Shown: in pieces, positions 1 through 12,436 of the stretch
Numbering within the stretch: the stretch's first letter is position 1
How the letters are laid out: each line of letters starts with the position of its first letter
Assembly (NCBI GenBank): GCA_905397405.1
Contig: CAJPVJ010000815.1
Span: 1-20,270 of the forward strand
Direction: 5' to 3'
DNA length: 20,270 bases
Source: Oppiella nova
Taxonomy: Eukaryota; Arthropoda; Arachnida; Sarcoptiformes; Oppiidae
Translations under genes and position numbers: made by a program
Notes under the pieces: model-generated
Seen by the model: only the letters and a program-made list of their open reading frames with translations
What the model was told of the DNA's origin: nothing
The model's database searches: none

Positions 1-568
1 TGCCAACCTTACTTAATGCACATTGTCATCATAATAAATACTGTACAGTTTTTTATTTAACTAATTAAAATATCTATCATTCTACAGTATTTTATAATTA
101 AATTCTAATTATTCTAATTAAATTATAATTTACTAGGTCATATATTCTTAATAAGTTATAGTGTATATTTATAAACATGATAATTTCTTGTAAATGAATT
201 TAATTAAAGTAGTTTTATAATAAATATTTATGTATGCATTTACAGATAGTTAAATATATTCTTCAAGAATATCACTTGCGTGATTATTATTTAGCATAGT
301 TGTGATATATAAATAGTTATTTGTATTCATCAAGATTTGGTAGTAACAGGTTCTATTTCTTATTTTCATTTTCATTTCCAAATGTATGCTTTGATTTGAG
401 ATAATTGCACAACACTACAGTATACTGTACTGTCATAATTACAACTGAAAATTTAATGTTTTAACAAAAAATCCACTTAAAACACGATTAGAATGAAGTT
501 CTTAAAAATTTTATTTAAAGGGGTCGTAAAAATTCATTTACATTTGTATTAAAAACAATGTTTGCAAA
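1..568. other. AT-rich flank, includes STRAP 3' UTR
   Basis: No coding frame of any length and no recognisable element. The stretch is strongly AT-rich. A TTTATT at 510-515 reads AATAAA on the minus strand about 54 bases past the STRAP stop codon, so at least 510-568 is probably STRAP 3' UTR. Short palindromes such as ACAGTATACTGT near 417 are not unusual in sequence of this composition. Confidence 0.5.
510..515 (-). terminator. candidate poly(A) signal of STRAP
   Basis: AATAAA on the minus strand, 54 bases downstream of the STRAP stop codon, a usual spacing for a cleavage and polyadenylation signal. Rated on motif and position only, and AT-rich DNA makes chance hits common. Confidence 0.4.
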
Positions 569-1875
569 TTATTTACTATTATTAGAGTTATTGTGGTTTT
601 CATTATTAGAAAGTTGTGGTTCACTGGAATCGTTGTCCTCTGTATTGATGCACTTCCAGAGGCCATACGTTTTGCCGACAGTTGTCTGCCATAGCCGTAG
701 AGTGCCGTCTTCACTACCGCTGGCGTAGAGTTCGCCGTCGGGCGAGAATCGGACGCAATGGACGCCTCCGAAGTGTCCTTTGAATGACTCTAAACACCAA
801 ACAAAACAATTGAGTGCCAAATGAAACAACAAACAGAGACTGCAAACCGATTTCGTTGCCGTTATTGTAGTCGTATTTATACATTTTGAAGTCCTCTCCC
901 CCGCACACAAACACACTTTTGTCCGGATGTAGTGTCGCCGACAACACTTGAGTCGGAATCTTAAACTCTTTCACCGTTTCCATGGATTCCATGTCCAAAA
1001 ACATCACATAATTTCCGTGACAAATGGACAACAGCTTCGAGTCGCGCGAGAGTTCAATACTATAGGGAATTGTATTGAAATCCAATTTCTTAATCTCTTG
1101 TTTGGAGTCTTTGTCCCAAAATCTGATGGTCTTGTCTTCGGAAGCGCTAACCAGTGTTTGCGAGTCGTTGGCAAACAAGACGTGACGAATGGACGACGTG
1201 TGACCACTGAACACAATGGGATCTGTTGGTGACAACCATTGCAGATAACAATCTGTGTTTATAATGGCATCACAAGTGAGTCCATACCTGAGTCTATTTG
1301 GTTGAGATCATAGACTCGAAGCAATTTGTCATTACTTCCGGTCACCAGATAGTTGTCGTCTGAGCTGAAGTCCACACTCTTAACGATATGCGCGTGACTT
1401 AAGTTATGCAACTCCTGTCCCGACACGGCGTCCCATATCTGTCCAAACAATCACATAATCAGACATCAAATCAATTCAAACCAATTGTATTGAAAACAAC
1501 TTTAGCGCAAAAGTCGGCGGCGCCGGTGGCGGCCCTCACACTGTCACCACTCAGGGCTACACCCCATACGGCACCTACAGGTGGACACAGACACAGACAG
1601 TCAGACCATACATTCAATGGCCAATACATGACAACCTTTGTGGCCCTCAAACGTGCCAATCCAGTCACCGGTGTCTCCCTTCCGAAGCATTGGTTTTCCA
1701 TCTGCCGAAGACATGCATGATATGGATAATGGTTTACAAATCAATTACTTCGAGACAAACCTTTGGAGGCAGAGATCAAGAAGAAGCCGTTGGATGTGAT
1801 GGGACTGAACTGCAAGTGAACCACAGGTCTGGTGTGTCCGCTACAGGTCAGTGGTGTCTGTTTGAGACTTGTCAT
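569..1875 (-). CDS. STRAP: STRAP, WD40 serine-threonine kinase receptor-associated protein
   Basis: Six exons: 1875-1761, 1701-1636, 1574-1501, 1438-1288, 1222-848 and 789-569. All introns are GT-AG and 54-66 bp. The joined frame is exactly 334 codons (333 aa; human STRAP is 350 aa). The start ATG at 1875 begins [21 protein letters not shown]40 repeats run through almost the whole protein; recognisable family blocks are [58 protein letters not shown] and [25 protein letters not shown] is known as a scaffold of the SMN complex in snRNP assembly, as a partner of TGF-beta receptors and SMAD7, and as a cytoplasmic partner of UNR/CSDE1, whose gene lies 5.5 kb away. The C-terminus ends in an Asn/Ser-rich tail. 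The gene is read in the same direction as VPS35L and CSDE1. Confidence 0.95.
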
Positions 1876-2478
1876 CGTTGATGGTGGCAGTAGATGGTGA
1901 TGATTGTGACCACAAACTGATGGATTGAGTAACAGATGTGAAGACTATGCGATAGTATTCATACAAATATGATGTGATATGCGGTCTGTGTTTGCAAACA
2001 GAGATCCAATGCTCGCATTCATGCAATGCATGAAACAACGAGTGGAGCATGAACTAAACACAAGCCCTTAAGGGTTCACTGCATTCACTATTACCTTGCT
2101 ATTACCTTGCTCATCTATTCTCATCACCACTCACTCAATACACTATAGAAGTGACCATTCATTGCGATTATGCATTACCGGTCAATATAAAGTGTTTTAT
2201 TGGTGAAAATAATCCGGTTTCATGTATTATGATTATCATATTGCACTGCGATAAGCATCAAATTTATAAATTGCAAACTTTATCAACTTTTAAACAAAAT
2301 AGATTACCCGGTCACAATTGCCGGTATATTTATTTAAATGTAGGTAACAAACATAATGAAATACTAAATTTACAAAATATATGTTTTGTTTTGAACATTA
2401 TTTAGGAATATTGAAAGTGCCAATTGGGATCTCTAATAATACAGTATATAAAATGATATAAAGTTTATAATCTATGAT
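1876..2478. other. intergenic: STRAP promoter side and VPS35L 3' UTR
   Basis: 603 bases between the VPS35L stop and the STRAP start, both genes on the minus strand. Open frames here (for example 1841-2050 minus and 2151-2405 plus) have no family resemblance. The part just below 2479 must hold the VPS35L 3' UTR; a minus-strand AATAAA lies at 2329-2334. The part just above 1875 must hold the STRAP 5' UTR and promoter, in which I see no clear motif. Confidence 0.5.
2090..2111. repeat. 11-bp perfect tandem duplication
   Basis: ATTACCTTGCT occurs twice back to back (2090-2100 and 2101-2111) in the intergenic DNA upstream of STRAP. Probably slippage; no function is implied. Confidence 0.6.
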
Positions 2479-5400
2479 CTATTGTCCAATTTTGGATAAC
2501 AGGTCCAAGAGAACCGGATTCGATGAGTGATTAGCCTTTTGTCTTAAGTATTTGATAGCAATTTCCTGTAAATACAGTAAGAAATAAGTTAAGCAAATAA
2601 TTTGTATAATTGAGTGAATGTATGACTGACTGATCGCTTGATATCGGGCGAAGAAGTCTTTTTAGATAATTGCCATAAATTGATGAGAAGTTTATGCATT
2701 TGTCTCACATCGCCGTGAGATATGATCCGACAAAACAGCTCCAAAGCCAGGGATGACTGTCTTTTGTATTGCTTTTACAAATTAAATCAAATATATTATT
2801 ATTAATAATAATTAATAATTTATTATATCATTTGAGTAAAAGAAAAGTTTTCATGGATTACCCCTTCATCTGCCAATAGTTTTAGGTATTCTAAGAGATC
2901 GTTCAAAACGGATGAACTCAAAGAACTTATTTGATCCATAAATTGACTGTCGTTTCCGTATAGTGTGTCGTTTGAATCGACTATTAATGAAAAACTTATT
3001 AATATATAAAGACACAAACTAATTATAATTTGAAATTAAAAACTAAAACTAAATTAAAAACTAATTATAAAGGTAAAAATAATTTCAAACCTTTGCTGAT
3101 GTGATATGGATATGACTCTTGTGGAGCAGTTGAGAGATAATTCAAGCAATTGATTAAAATGTATGCTTTTGTGTCAGAATTTGCTTCAAATTGTCGCTCA
3201 TTTATCACATTTAATAGACCTTTGAATAGATAGAGAGGTTCGGGACCATCAGGATTATCCTATCAATGAATTTAAAATGGCAATCAATTTTGGATCAAAC
3301 ATCAAATGAGTGGTCAGTACTCACGGGAACTATTAATAAGAAGGACAACAACTGAGAGATATATGACAAGAGGAATGGTTCTGTAGATTTGGGTCGACCA
3401 TCACTGGACTCTATTTGTTGGGGCAACTGTTGGATCAGAGTTATGGCAGTCTTAAGAAATGAATCCGTTTGTGGAAGACATCCGTTTATTAGTGACACAT
3501 AACTGCTGGATAAGTATAGCTGAAGACGTAGTATCACGTCATCGAGTGATGGGATTGTGATGAAAGAGTAGGCAATGCAAGCCCTGACAAACGAGTTGGT
3601 CTTCTTAGTGTGGAAGCCCTTAACAATACGTCTCGTTTCCATCGCAAGTGTATTCACCCTTTGCACCAAAAAACAAAGAACTGATTCCAGATTACAGAAG
3701 TTGGCTCTCGAGTCGACATAAAAATTTAATTCCGACTCAAAGTCTCCGCCAAAAGAAACGCGTTTTAAGAATGAAATGACTAATTGAGAGATTTGTCTTC
3801 TCTCGTCCTCCAGAGTCAGGGCATTCACTGAATCGTGTAATGCTTTGCACAGATATGTCATGGAATTTAGTATCACTGGATCTGATGTGGTGACCAACTC
3901 TTCGTTCACCTCTTCAACGGATGGATTGAAGTTTTTGATGAACGAGTCGACAATGGCTTTGCAGGCGTCGAATTTGACCGATTCTTTCTGAAGTAAATCC
4001 AAAAATGGCATAAAATTATTCATCGCAAAGAGGGCCGCGAAGTCGGGGTTTGGACTCTGAGTGACCACTTTGGACATGAGTCCAACCAATTGGTTGTAGT
4101 GCTGTTCAAAGGCTCGGTTCGGTTGCATTCGTTTGATTATTTCGCCTAAAAGTGTATTAATCTCTCGAAGTGTAAAATATTTCACAACGAATTCAATCCA
4201 AACTTCAACACAAGCCATATATTCAGTGTTTTGCTTGAATTTATTTAATAGTTTCCAAACTTCGTTCAGAATTTGAAGTTTTTCTTTGTCCTCCAATTCT
4301 ATAATAAGATTGTGTTTGGAAACCAAAGCAATGCCTAAATTCCTAATTAATACATATTTGGGATAACCGGAAGAGTCACCAGCCGTTGCCTTTCCGTTCA
4401 CTCTTTTGATTAAATCGAGAAATTCTAAGGCTTTTGATGCAATCAATTGGGACGGAAAGCAAGTGAGCAGTGAATTGAGTATAAGTGCGGAACAGCTGTC
4501 GTCAAGACTGTTGTTAGAGTTGTCTTCAAACTGTTTGATAGTTTCGATGAGAAGACCAGTCGATGCCTTATATGCGATGCAATACACGATCCAATCCAAC
4601 GCCGGACTAAATAAAGTATAATAGACTGAGAGTTCAATCCTTTGAGCACTCAGTATATGATCGGTGAAAGTCGGGGACAGCTATCGATATAATCATAATT
4701 TAAGTGACATTTACTTCAAACTATTAAATGAATGCTTAATTGAATACCTGATTGAGAGACCGAAGAAAGTCATTGAAATTGTTCTGAAATATATGCTTAG
4801 ATTTGGGTGCGATTTGGACAGTGATCCTCGAGAGGTAGGCTCTGGCGTAGACGCTGACCAATGGGTCTCCGATTCCGCGAATCATTTTTGTCAATCGCTT
4901 CAAAGCCCTCTCGAATTCCGTTTGGATCTCATTCTTGTCGATTAAAAAGCCATAGACTTTCAAAATAGCGGTTTCGACATAAAACCGGGGAATGAGTTCC
5001 CGAACGGAAGCGATTTTGTAGAACCAGTTCCGACAGGTCTCTCGCGCCGACTCGATGGCCGCCGCCGTTGAGCCCGCCTTGCAGTGGATCCGTTTGTAGA
5101 CCAATGAACCGAAATTGTCTAATATATCGGTGATTAACACAAACTTTGACGGATAGAACTGAATGACTGAGACATCGGCTAAGAGTTTGGAGCACTGGAT
5201 GGCTATCTTCAAGGCCTTCACCCTTTGGTCCGAATTCCAGGACTCGTGAAGAGCGACATTCAACTCATCGATTCGGTTCACGTATTCGGTTTGAGTCAAG
5301 TTCAGCATCTCTTTCACAGAACCCTCCTCGAAGTCATCCAATTGTTCCAATCGGTGACGAACTTTGTCTGTCACTGAAGTATTGCCAGAACTTCGAACTA

Positions 5401-5899
5401 TAGAAGTGCTGCCACTTATGGCCGAACCGCTGAGGAATGATGTCTTTATTGATAGCCTCTCAGAAGTGGTGTATTTATTAAGTATCGAACTCTTCATCGA
5501 AGACCAGTCTTCAAAGTCTTCTCCTATGAAATCACTTGTCATTTGACTCTCTTTTGTCAAAGACTTTGGGTTTTTATCCAATTCTAGTGAAGATTCCAAG
5601 GGATGGCTTTCGGTCTTATTCTGCAGACTTAAAGCCATCGAAAGCGGATCCAAACCATTCCAAGAAGTGTTGGTTGGCTTCACTTCATTGGATTTGTTGG
5701 CCGAAGAAGTGTTTGTCTTTAGTTTCTTGGTTTCTGTTTGACTCACAACTAATGGCTTCAATGGATTGTCGACCACTTCTTTGGCCGAACAATACTTCCC
5801 AATGAGTTCTGTCTTATAGTTCCTCTCTTTTGGATACCTTTTGAGACAATAAATGACTATTTGGTCACTCAATGAGACATTCAATGCTTACCAATTCAT
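2479..5899 (-). CDS. VPS35L: VPS35L, Retriever/Commander large subunit
   Basis: Seven coding exons: 5899-5892, 5837-4748, 4680-3325, 3259-3091, 2980-2862, 2771-2631 and 2565-2479. They join in phase to 990 codons (989 aa; human VPS35L/C16orf62 is 963 aa). The protein is the alpha-solenoid scaffold of Retriever (with VPS26C and VPS29), the part of Commander that recycles integrins and other cargo from endosomes independently of retromer. Family blocks seen: ERNYKTEL and NPLKPL at the N-terminus (residues 7-32), GLDPLSM, the acidic EDFEDWSSMKSSILNKYTTS, EQLDDFEEGSVKEMLNLTQ, VIQFYPSKFVLITDILDNFG, MIRGIGDPLVSVYARAYLSR, ALHDSVNALTLEDERR, NTLAMETRR and VRACIAYSFITIPSLDD. The conserved PL at residues 28-29 matches the N-terminal segment that, from memory of Commander structures, contacts VPS29. 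The start rests on an 8-nt first coding exon (ATGAATTG) followed by a GTAAGC donor and gives MNWYPKERNYK, like the human start. Exon 6 (2771-2631) has a less certain donor. Confidence 0.93.
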
Positions 5900-7406
5900 T
5901 GTGACATTTGGTGGGAGGTATCCACTCGTGAGGTATCACTCGTGTCATACAGTCATTCAGATTGTCATTATCAGCTGACACTGGCTCAAGATATAGTTGG
6001 ATGCGATTAACCGATTGCAACAACAGTTCCTGATCAATATAGCCAATACCCAAATGACCTAGCACAGTCAGCCAAATAATATAAATGACAGTATATATTG
6101 TTCATACATTGCATATAATATTCTGTGGTATACTGTGGTCTACTGTTAGGTGTGAATGCATTACAAAGTGAGGAACACTCGCGAGTATAATAGTGGCGCT
6201 CCTTTCAAATGCTTGCGTTTGTTTCAATCATATGAAACAATAACCAAGGGATCACCTTGCATATTATTGCATATTATCGCATTTTATACCAAAATGGAGT
6301 GTGCAATTTAAACGCAGTAGAGGGTATCATTAATATCCAGGTATTTTTAATGATATTCCATTGGAATATGTTATACATAACAAGATGTTTGTGATGATTG
6401 ACAGAAGACCACAATATGTACAAAATATATTACTATACATACCTTACTGTACATAATAAATGTATGTATGGATAGTCACTATATTATAGTGTATATATTT
6501 GGCAAATATTAGCAAACAATGTACTGATTGGTGAGTCACACGAATACAAAACAACAATAACTTAAAGACAGAAATGTTGTGAAATAGTTGTTCACAAAAT
6601 TTACTTAATTTTTAGTCACATTTAATACATTGTCTGTCGAGTCATGGAATCGATAAACGAATTGCATATTTGTTTCGATCGTTGGGTTCTTACAGTAAAA
6701 AGCATTTATTTATTTAGATCTTGAAATTCATACGTTTTTGTTATTATGTTTGGTTCAAAGTGTTGGTCATTAGCTCACAATCGAAGGCTACAAAAGTTAC
6801 AATCAATTGATAGTTTGTATTGAGTTTTTAAGTTCATGTGTTTGTGTTTGATATTCAGATTCACATAATTGTTGCGATGTATGGCTAGACTTGAGGGGGT
6901 AGTGGACTAGCAATTGGTCTTAAGAAGCGATATATACTTAAAAGTTGAGCGAAAGGCACAGTCGGGTAACCACACAAACCCTACCAGTAGTTCAACTGAT
7001 TGTGAAATGAATGGAAAATATATTTGGGAAAAGGTATCTAAAAATTAACAATTCATGGGTTGAGTACTTGTTTTGTGAAAAGGTTTGCAATAATTTTAAA
7101 TAAAGTGAGGAATCGTTTTCAATTAAATTGTTTTGTATGCTTAGGAATCAGTTGCGAACAACTATTAACATAGTTTCCATCGAATCACTAGTTCTTAGAT
7201 TTTTTTGTCATAAAAGTAAGAAATCATTAAATAATAATTTTTACAGCTTTTAAAAAACATTTCATACAAAATGTGACCCAAACTGCAAAAGGCTTTATAA
7301 ACAATTGTTTTTCTCTAAAACCATATGTAATAATAAGTAGCGGTTTGTTTGTCATTCATTTACAGATTGCCGTCATTTAGTCGTTTAGGTCTTCATCACG
7401 AGTCCA
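5900..7406. other. intergenic: VPS35L promoter side and CSDE1 3' UTR
   Basis: 1.5 kb between the VPS35L start and the CSDE1 stop, both on the minus strand. No frame here has family resemblance. The minus-strand open frame 5865-6065 has no ATG at its head and ends in a region explained as VPS35L exon 1 plus intron. The CSDE1 3' UTR must begin below 7407; TTTATTT near 6702-6712 (AATAAAT on minus) is a possible but distant poly(A) signal. No RNA gene or repeat family was recognised. Confidence 0.5.
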
Positions 7407-10400
7407 TTACTTCCCGTTTTCACCGCTCTTTTCGCGACACAGTTTGAAGCCATTGGTTCCGTCGGGACCTCTGGGGTTACGGATAACCACAACACGCGGA
7501 CCCGTTTCCTCCACTTTGACGCGCGTCAGTCGCTCTGGTCGTGCCGTTTGTGTCTCTCCGATCTTCACTATATTACAGGCCGAGTATTTGCCCGTCCGTT
7601 GGCTGTGCAGCACAACAAACTCCACCGAATCTCCCGGCGCTAGGTTTGAGTTGTTCTTCACTTCCGACATGTGGAAGAATATATTGCTTTCGTTTTCATA
7701 ACTTAAAAATCCAAAGTTTCCTTTTATGCACTCAACGGTTCCCTATATTTGCCAATTATAACAAAGTTCATAAAAGCGTTGTTAGTGTTTGTTTGGCATT
7801 AACCCGGCGCTAATGGTTAGCATTTACCTGATGTTTGGTACGAATGGGTCTGATATGAACGGCGCGGTGTTTGTCTGCGGCCACATTGAAGCCAATCTGG
7901 AACTTAACGGCGTCTCCCTTTTGGATGAATTCGTTGATGTCTTCGAGTGAAATCATACTAAACTCGTACTCTGTCTTAGCGTCGCCTTCGGTGCTATTAG
8001 TGGCCGAATCGGTGGCCACACGTATTAAACCCGTGTATTCATTCTGTTCGGGATTGAATGTCCGCACCGTTCGTATGACTACACCCGACAGTACTTCGGG
8101 CTGTACTTCATCGGTCTGTTTGCGAATTGACTGACTCTTACGGACCGCGAGAGCCGTTAGCTTTGAATTCTTGAACGACGCGTTGTATTCAACCACTTGT
8201 CCCAACTCTAAGACATCGATATTCCCGTCATAGACACTGTAGTGAAAGAACAGTTCTCTTTGTCCGTCTTCCGTCTCAATAAACCCAAACGAGTCCTTCA
8301 GTGCGACCACTGATTTAATGACAAATAAATGTTATAAACATAAACATTAGGATTGAATGCAAATCAAAACACATACCAAACCCACGACTCGAATATTTGG
8401 TTCCATTCTTCATGTGAAGAGTATTTCGGGATGAATTCGATAAGACATTAGCCTTAATATTGGAGTCTTTCTTCATTTTAGGCACACTTTGTGTTTGCGA
8501 GTCATAAGATTGATTATTGTCTTCATCGAGGGATTCGTTAATAACCATTGGTTTCAAGGGTTGTTGACTGAAAGGGCGGTCGTTCTCGTATTGGGAAGCA
8601 TTGGTCAACAAATCACTCGATTCGGACAAATGGGTTCCGATGTCCAACTGAGACAGGATTTCAGACCAGGAATTGCTTTTAGCGACGATTCCGTCCGAAT
8701 TGCGGCCGTTATATGGTTTCGGAGCGCACTTCTCGTCATTCGATGTCCCGTTCCTATCGTTTGCTTCAGGGTTTGTAAAGTCTATTAACGGGAAATCATC
8801 GGTCTTTCCAAAGTCGGTGTCGTAACCATTGACTTGATAGAAGTCATCGTAAGTGTGCGGATAAGTTCCGTTTGAGGGATGCTTTTGCACCGGAAGTTGT
8901 TTCACAGGAGAGAGAAGATTCTTGAATATAGTTCCGTCTGGAAGTAGTTTAATACGTAAAGCTTGGAGTCGACCCACGGATGACTGGTCGGGGCCTACAG
9001 TGAACTCCACCTCATCGTTTAGTTTAAGCGATAGGTTTGGGTTAAGCATTTCGCTGACCCGGAAGTACACTCGAGTCCCCTCTCTGTTCCAACACTTAAT
9101 GAAACCGTAATAATCCTGTAATAGTGATGGCTTTGCGTCAATTCACTTGTTAACTACAGTTCCGTTTATAACAAACCTTAAGTGCGGCCACATATCCCTG
9201 TTCTCTATGTTCTTGGGTTACAGTGAAAGTGTCTTCCAAGAGATCAACTCCTGAGGCGTGTTGTAAGCCATCCCTGCGATCAGTGACCACTTGGAAAGTG
9301 ACCAAATCGTCGCATTTGAAACTATATTCTCCTCTGACGTCGCGTTCGCCGAACGGTATTTCAATGTCTTCATCGTTTTTGTTGTTATAGGCTATCCGTC
9401 CGGGAAAGGGTTCGGAAGACGTTCCAGACGGTAGTGTCGATTGGGATCTGGAACTTGAACTCGAACTGGAATGGGAGCCGTTCTGACGGTCTAACGTCTT
9501 AATGATTCGTCCGGTAAACCATCCGTCGGACACATCCTCAAAGACCACTGAACCGGGAGTCAGTTTATTGACACTAACCGCCACTTCTTTGTTATTACGG
9601 CTTTGGATACAGAAATCCACGTCATCTCCAAGAACTAAGTCTTTGAAGTCTTTACATTCAGAGGAATGAAAAAATATCTGTAATAAAGACAATAAATTTA
9701 AGAATCATTTGGTTTCGAAAATGGTTTCGAAAAATACTTCTTTGACGACATCGGAGCGCTCTATGAATCCAAACGACTCTTTCAAAGTGCAAACAACTCC
9801 GGAGTGCTTCTGAGGAGTGGCGATATCGAGCTTCACGTGACGGGCCCTTAAGCTGCCGCTCTTATCGGTTCCGATATAGAAAGTGACGCTATCTTTAGAA
9901 TTGAGGTTTTGGTTGTCTTCTAAGTCATCCTTAGCGAAGGGTAGGAAAAAGCATTCGCCTCTGTTCTCGTAGGCGATCCTCCCCTCCCTCTCGGATGTCA
10001 ACTCTGTGGTGATGAAACCGGTCACTCTCTCAGTAGTCAACTCCTCGGCCATAAAGGCCTCGTTTGTGATCTTCACGACAGAACTGGCGATGGGTTTGCC
10101 GGTCCTCCTGTCATAAGTCATCTCAAACTCAACCGGATCTCCAAGTTTCAAGTGCTCGATATTTCCCGAGTATTGACTATCAGTGCAACCAATCATATGA
10201 GTGAATTAAGCAAATAATCACTAAATCACTGAATAATACCTGTAGTGAAAGAAGAGTCGCGCCTGTCGTTCGCAACACTGTATGAACCCATAAGAGGCCA
10301 ACTGAGGGAACAATGAATATAAGCATACAATTAGATGTGATGGGAATGGTATGTTTGGGACACGACTGACCAGTTTCTCGACAATCCCGGCTTCTCTGAA

Positions 10401-10667
10401 GCCTTGTGTGGCACTCGTAGAAGAATTGGAGGAATCGTTGTTGGAGTGATTGCTTTGATTGCTTTTGTTTGCAAATATATTACTATTATTAGGCGATGAG
10501 ACCGATGAACGACTGGTGCAGACATTCACGTTTGGGTTTGCGTTGTCGTGATTCGAGTGATTCGTGTGATTGTTTGGCAACTGGAAGGCCTGTCGGGTAG
10601 TCATACAATGAGATACAGTATATGAATGGCTAGTAATGGCACATACCTTCCACGGCGGACTATCCAT
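7407..10667 (-). CDS. CSDE1: CSDE1 (UNR), multi cold-shock-domain RNA-binding protein
   Basis: Eight coding exons: 10667-10647, 10589-10371, 10301-10240, 10176-9738, 9677-9177, 9115-8377, 8309-7828 and 7742-7407. They join in phase to 933 codons (932 aa; the main human form is 798 aa). CSDE1/UNR binds single-stranded A/G-rich RNA through cold-shock domains and controls translation and mRNA stability in the cytoplasm. Five canonical domains are visible, marked by GFI(E) and FFH motifs: about residues 73-140 (SYGFIQCCERQARLFFHY), 232-300 (FGFIER, IFFHSS), 405-475 (YYGFIKC but YFRVSE), 660-725 (FGFIETEDGQRELFFHYS) and 822-890 (FGFLSYE, IFFHMSE). The tail PRVVVIRNPRGPDGTNGF matches the conserved C-terminus. 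Residues 8-68 are rich in Asn, Ser and His, and residues about 479-657 form a long low-complexity linker. The N-terminal exon (MDSPPWK) is the least certain part; the human N-terminus is not conserved there. Confidence 0.93.
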
Positions 10668-12436
10668 TAGTCCAGAATATATATCGCAATGTAATTCACA
10701 GTCAGTTTCGAAAAAATAAAATTTACTTAAAGTTAAGCCAACTTTCAGTCGACCTCTGCTTCGTTTGGATTACAATTCAATGCAATTATTATTAATATTA
10801 TTATTTAGATTATTAACCGATATTTCATATCATAATATAAATATCAAAACATGTAAACAATGGCCCAAATGTATGACTATTTTGGAGTTGCGTTTGTGTC
10901 GAGACTTTTTGTTACTTTAGTTAAAACTTTTTATGCATTCATTTACAGTGAAAACTAAAATCTATTAAAATAAGTGTTTGTTTCGAGCGTTGCTTTCAAT
11001 AGTAAATCAATGAGTCTTTTATTGCCTGAAGTTTTCAGTACTTAATCTCTTATCACTTCATTGTCTTTGCTTTTTGTGTTACTTTTTTGTTTCAGTCTTC
11101 ACGTGACGTCCAGTTCTTGTCTTCTCCGGTGATGTCTTCTCTCCGTTTCTCTTCTGATGTTATTTGCTATGCATTCACACAATCAGACAATCATTTCATT
11201 AGACAATGCATTCACAGTCTATGCAATCACATCAATGGCCCCATTCAGATACCACTGTCACCGTGGGATCAGTTGGGTCTCAATTGGGACAATCAATGGT
11301 TAACTAAACTACAAGACAATCAAATGAATGGCAATTGGAGTCAACACTCAGTCCACTCATCACTCATACAAACAAACAAAAGAAACACAACTATCGCTAC
11401 AATTGACACACATTTGACGCGTTCACACAATCAGTAAACCATTGATCACTGCATTGTACCGAATTACCCATTGAGTAACTACACTAACCGTAATCACCAT
11501 TACTTACCCACTTACTTTTCTGTTAATTTAGAGTTGTTTGGAGCTCTGACTCCCGTGTGAATGCCGTGAATTGAGATCAATAGCCGCCATTTCTTATGTG
11601 ATAACGTTGTGATAAAGTGCATAATATGCTTATGACACAGATTATAAGATGCCGAATAAGAGTTGTGATAAGTGTCGAAACAATCGTTATGTAGTTATGA
11701 CAACACCCCCAACTCCGATTGATATACCCCGACTATACTTGTCATATAAGCCGTGAAAATGAATGTGAATGAACATTGAATTGTGCATTGTGTCCAGGTC
11801 ATAGTGTCCAGGTCATAGTCGACTGTGAGATGACTGATGTGAACATTGCTCACACCTCATGCATACATTCAATGTGAACATTACTGCAAATGACATCAAT
11901 TGACACTTGATCACTTACGGTATTAACAGGAATAGTTGCAATCTAATAGTCACCTTGGCTAGTTCATTTTTTGGTCAATATTTGAGAATAAAATGATTAA
12001 AGTATGGAAAATATGTTTGACATAAACAGTTGAACACTGCGTGCACTTGTATGTCAAGGGATGACACTTCAATAAGTTTTCTATGGACTATTAATATTGT
12101 AAAATTGTTTATTTATCATATAATTTATCATTATTTATCATATTTATTTATAAAACTTAGCCCCATATTTATTTTAATATTTAATTATTAATCCTTACAT
12201 AGTTTGTAATTTGTTATTTATTTATTATATTAATGATGTGTAACATAACTTATGTCCATATATTATTACATTATTAATATAACAATTAACTCGATATTCA
12301 ATTTGCAATAAATATAAAACTAATACTAAATCAACAAAAATCATGAGAAAACATTGATTAACAATTGAAAACTGAATGTGTAGTCAAAGAGGTGTTGAGA
12401 GGAACCAATAAAATAGCAAAAAATAGTTGCTTTCAT
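10668..12436. other. intergenic: CSDE1 upstream region and SNX 3' UTR
   Basis: 1.77 kb between the CSDE1 start (minus) and the sorting-nexin stop (minus). It probably holds the CSDE1 5' UTR, promoter and perhaps a non-coding first exon. 12050-12340 is very AT-rich with many TTTATTT runs that could serve as poly(A) signals for the sorting nexin. One plus-strand open frame of 116 codons (11087-11437) starts without ATG and has no family resemblance. No RNA gene was recognised. Confidence 0.45.
11791..11818. repeat. 14-bp perfect tandem duplication
   Basis: TGTCCAGGTCATAG occurs twice in a row (11791-11804 and 11805-11818) upstream of CSDE1. It looks like simple replication slippage. Confidence 0.6.

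Noticed and set aside
5901-6065. Possible extra N-terminal exon of VPS35L (GHLGIGYIDQELLLQ frame)
   Set aside because: No resemblance to VPS35L or another family, and the short ATGAATTG exon explains the start better.
11087-11437. 116-codon plus-strand open frame in the CSDE1 upstream region
   Set aside because: Does not start with ATG, no known domain, composition like the surrounding non-coding DNA.
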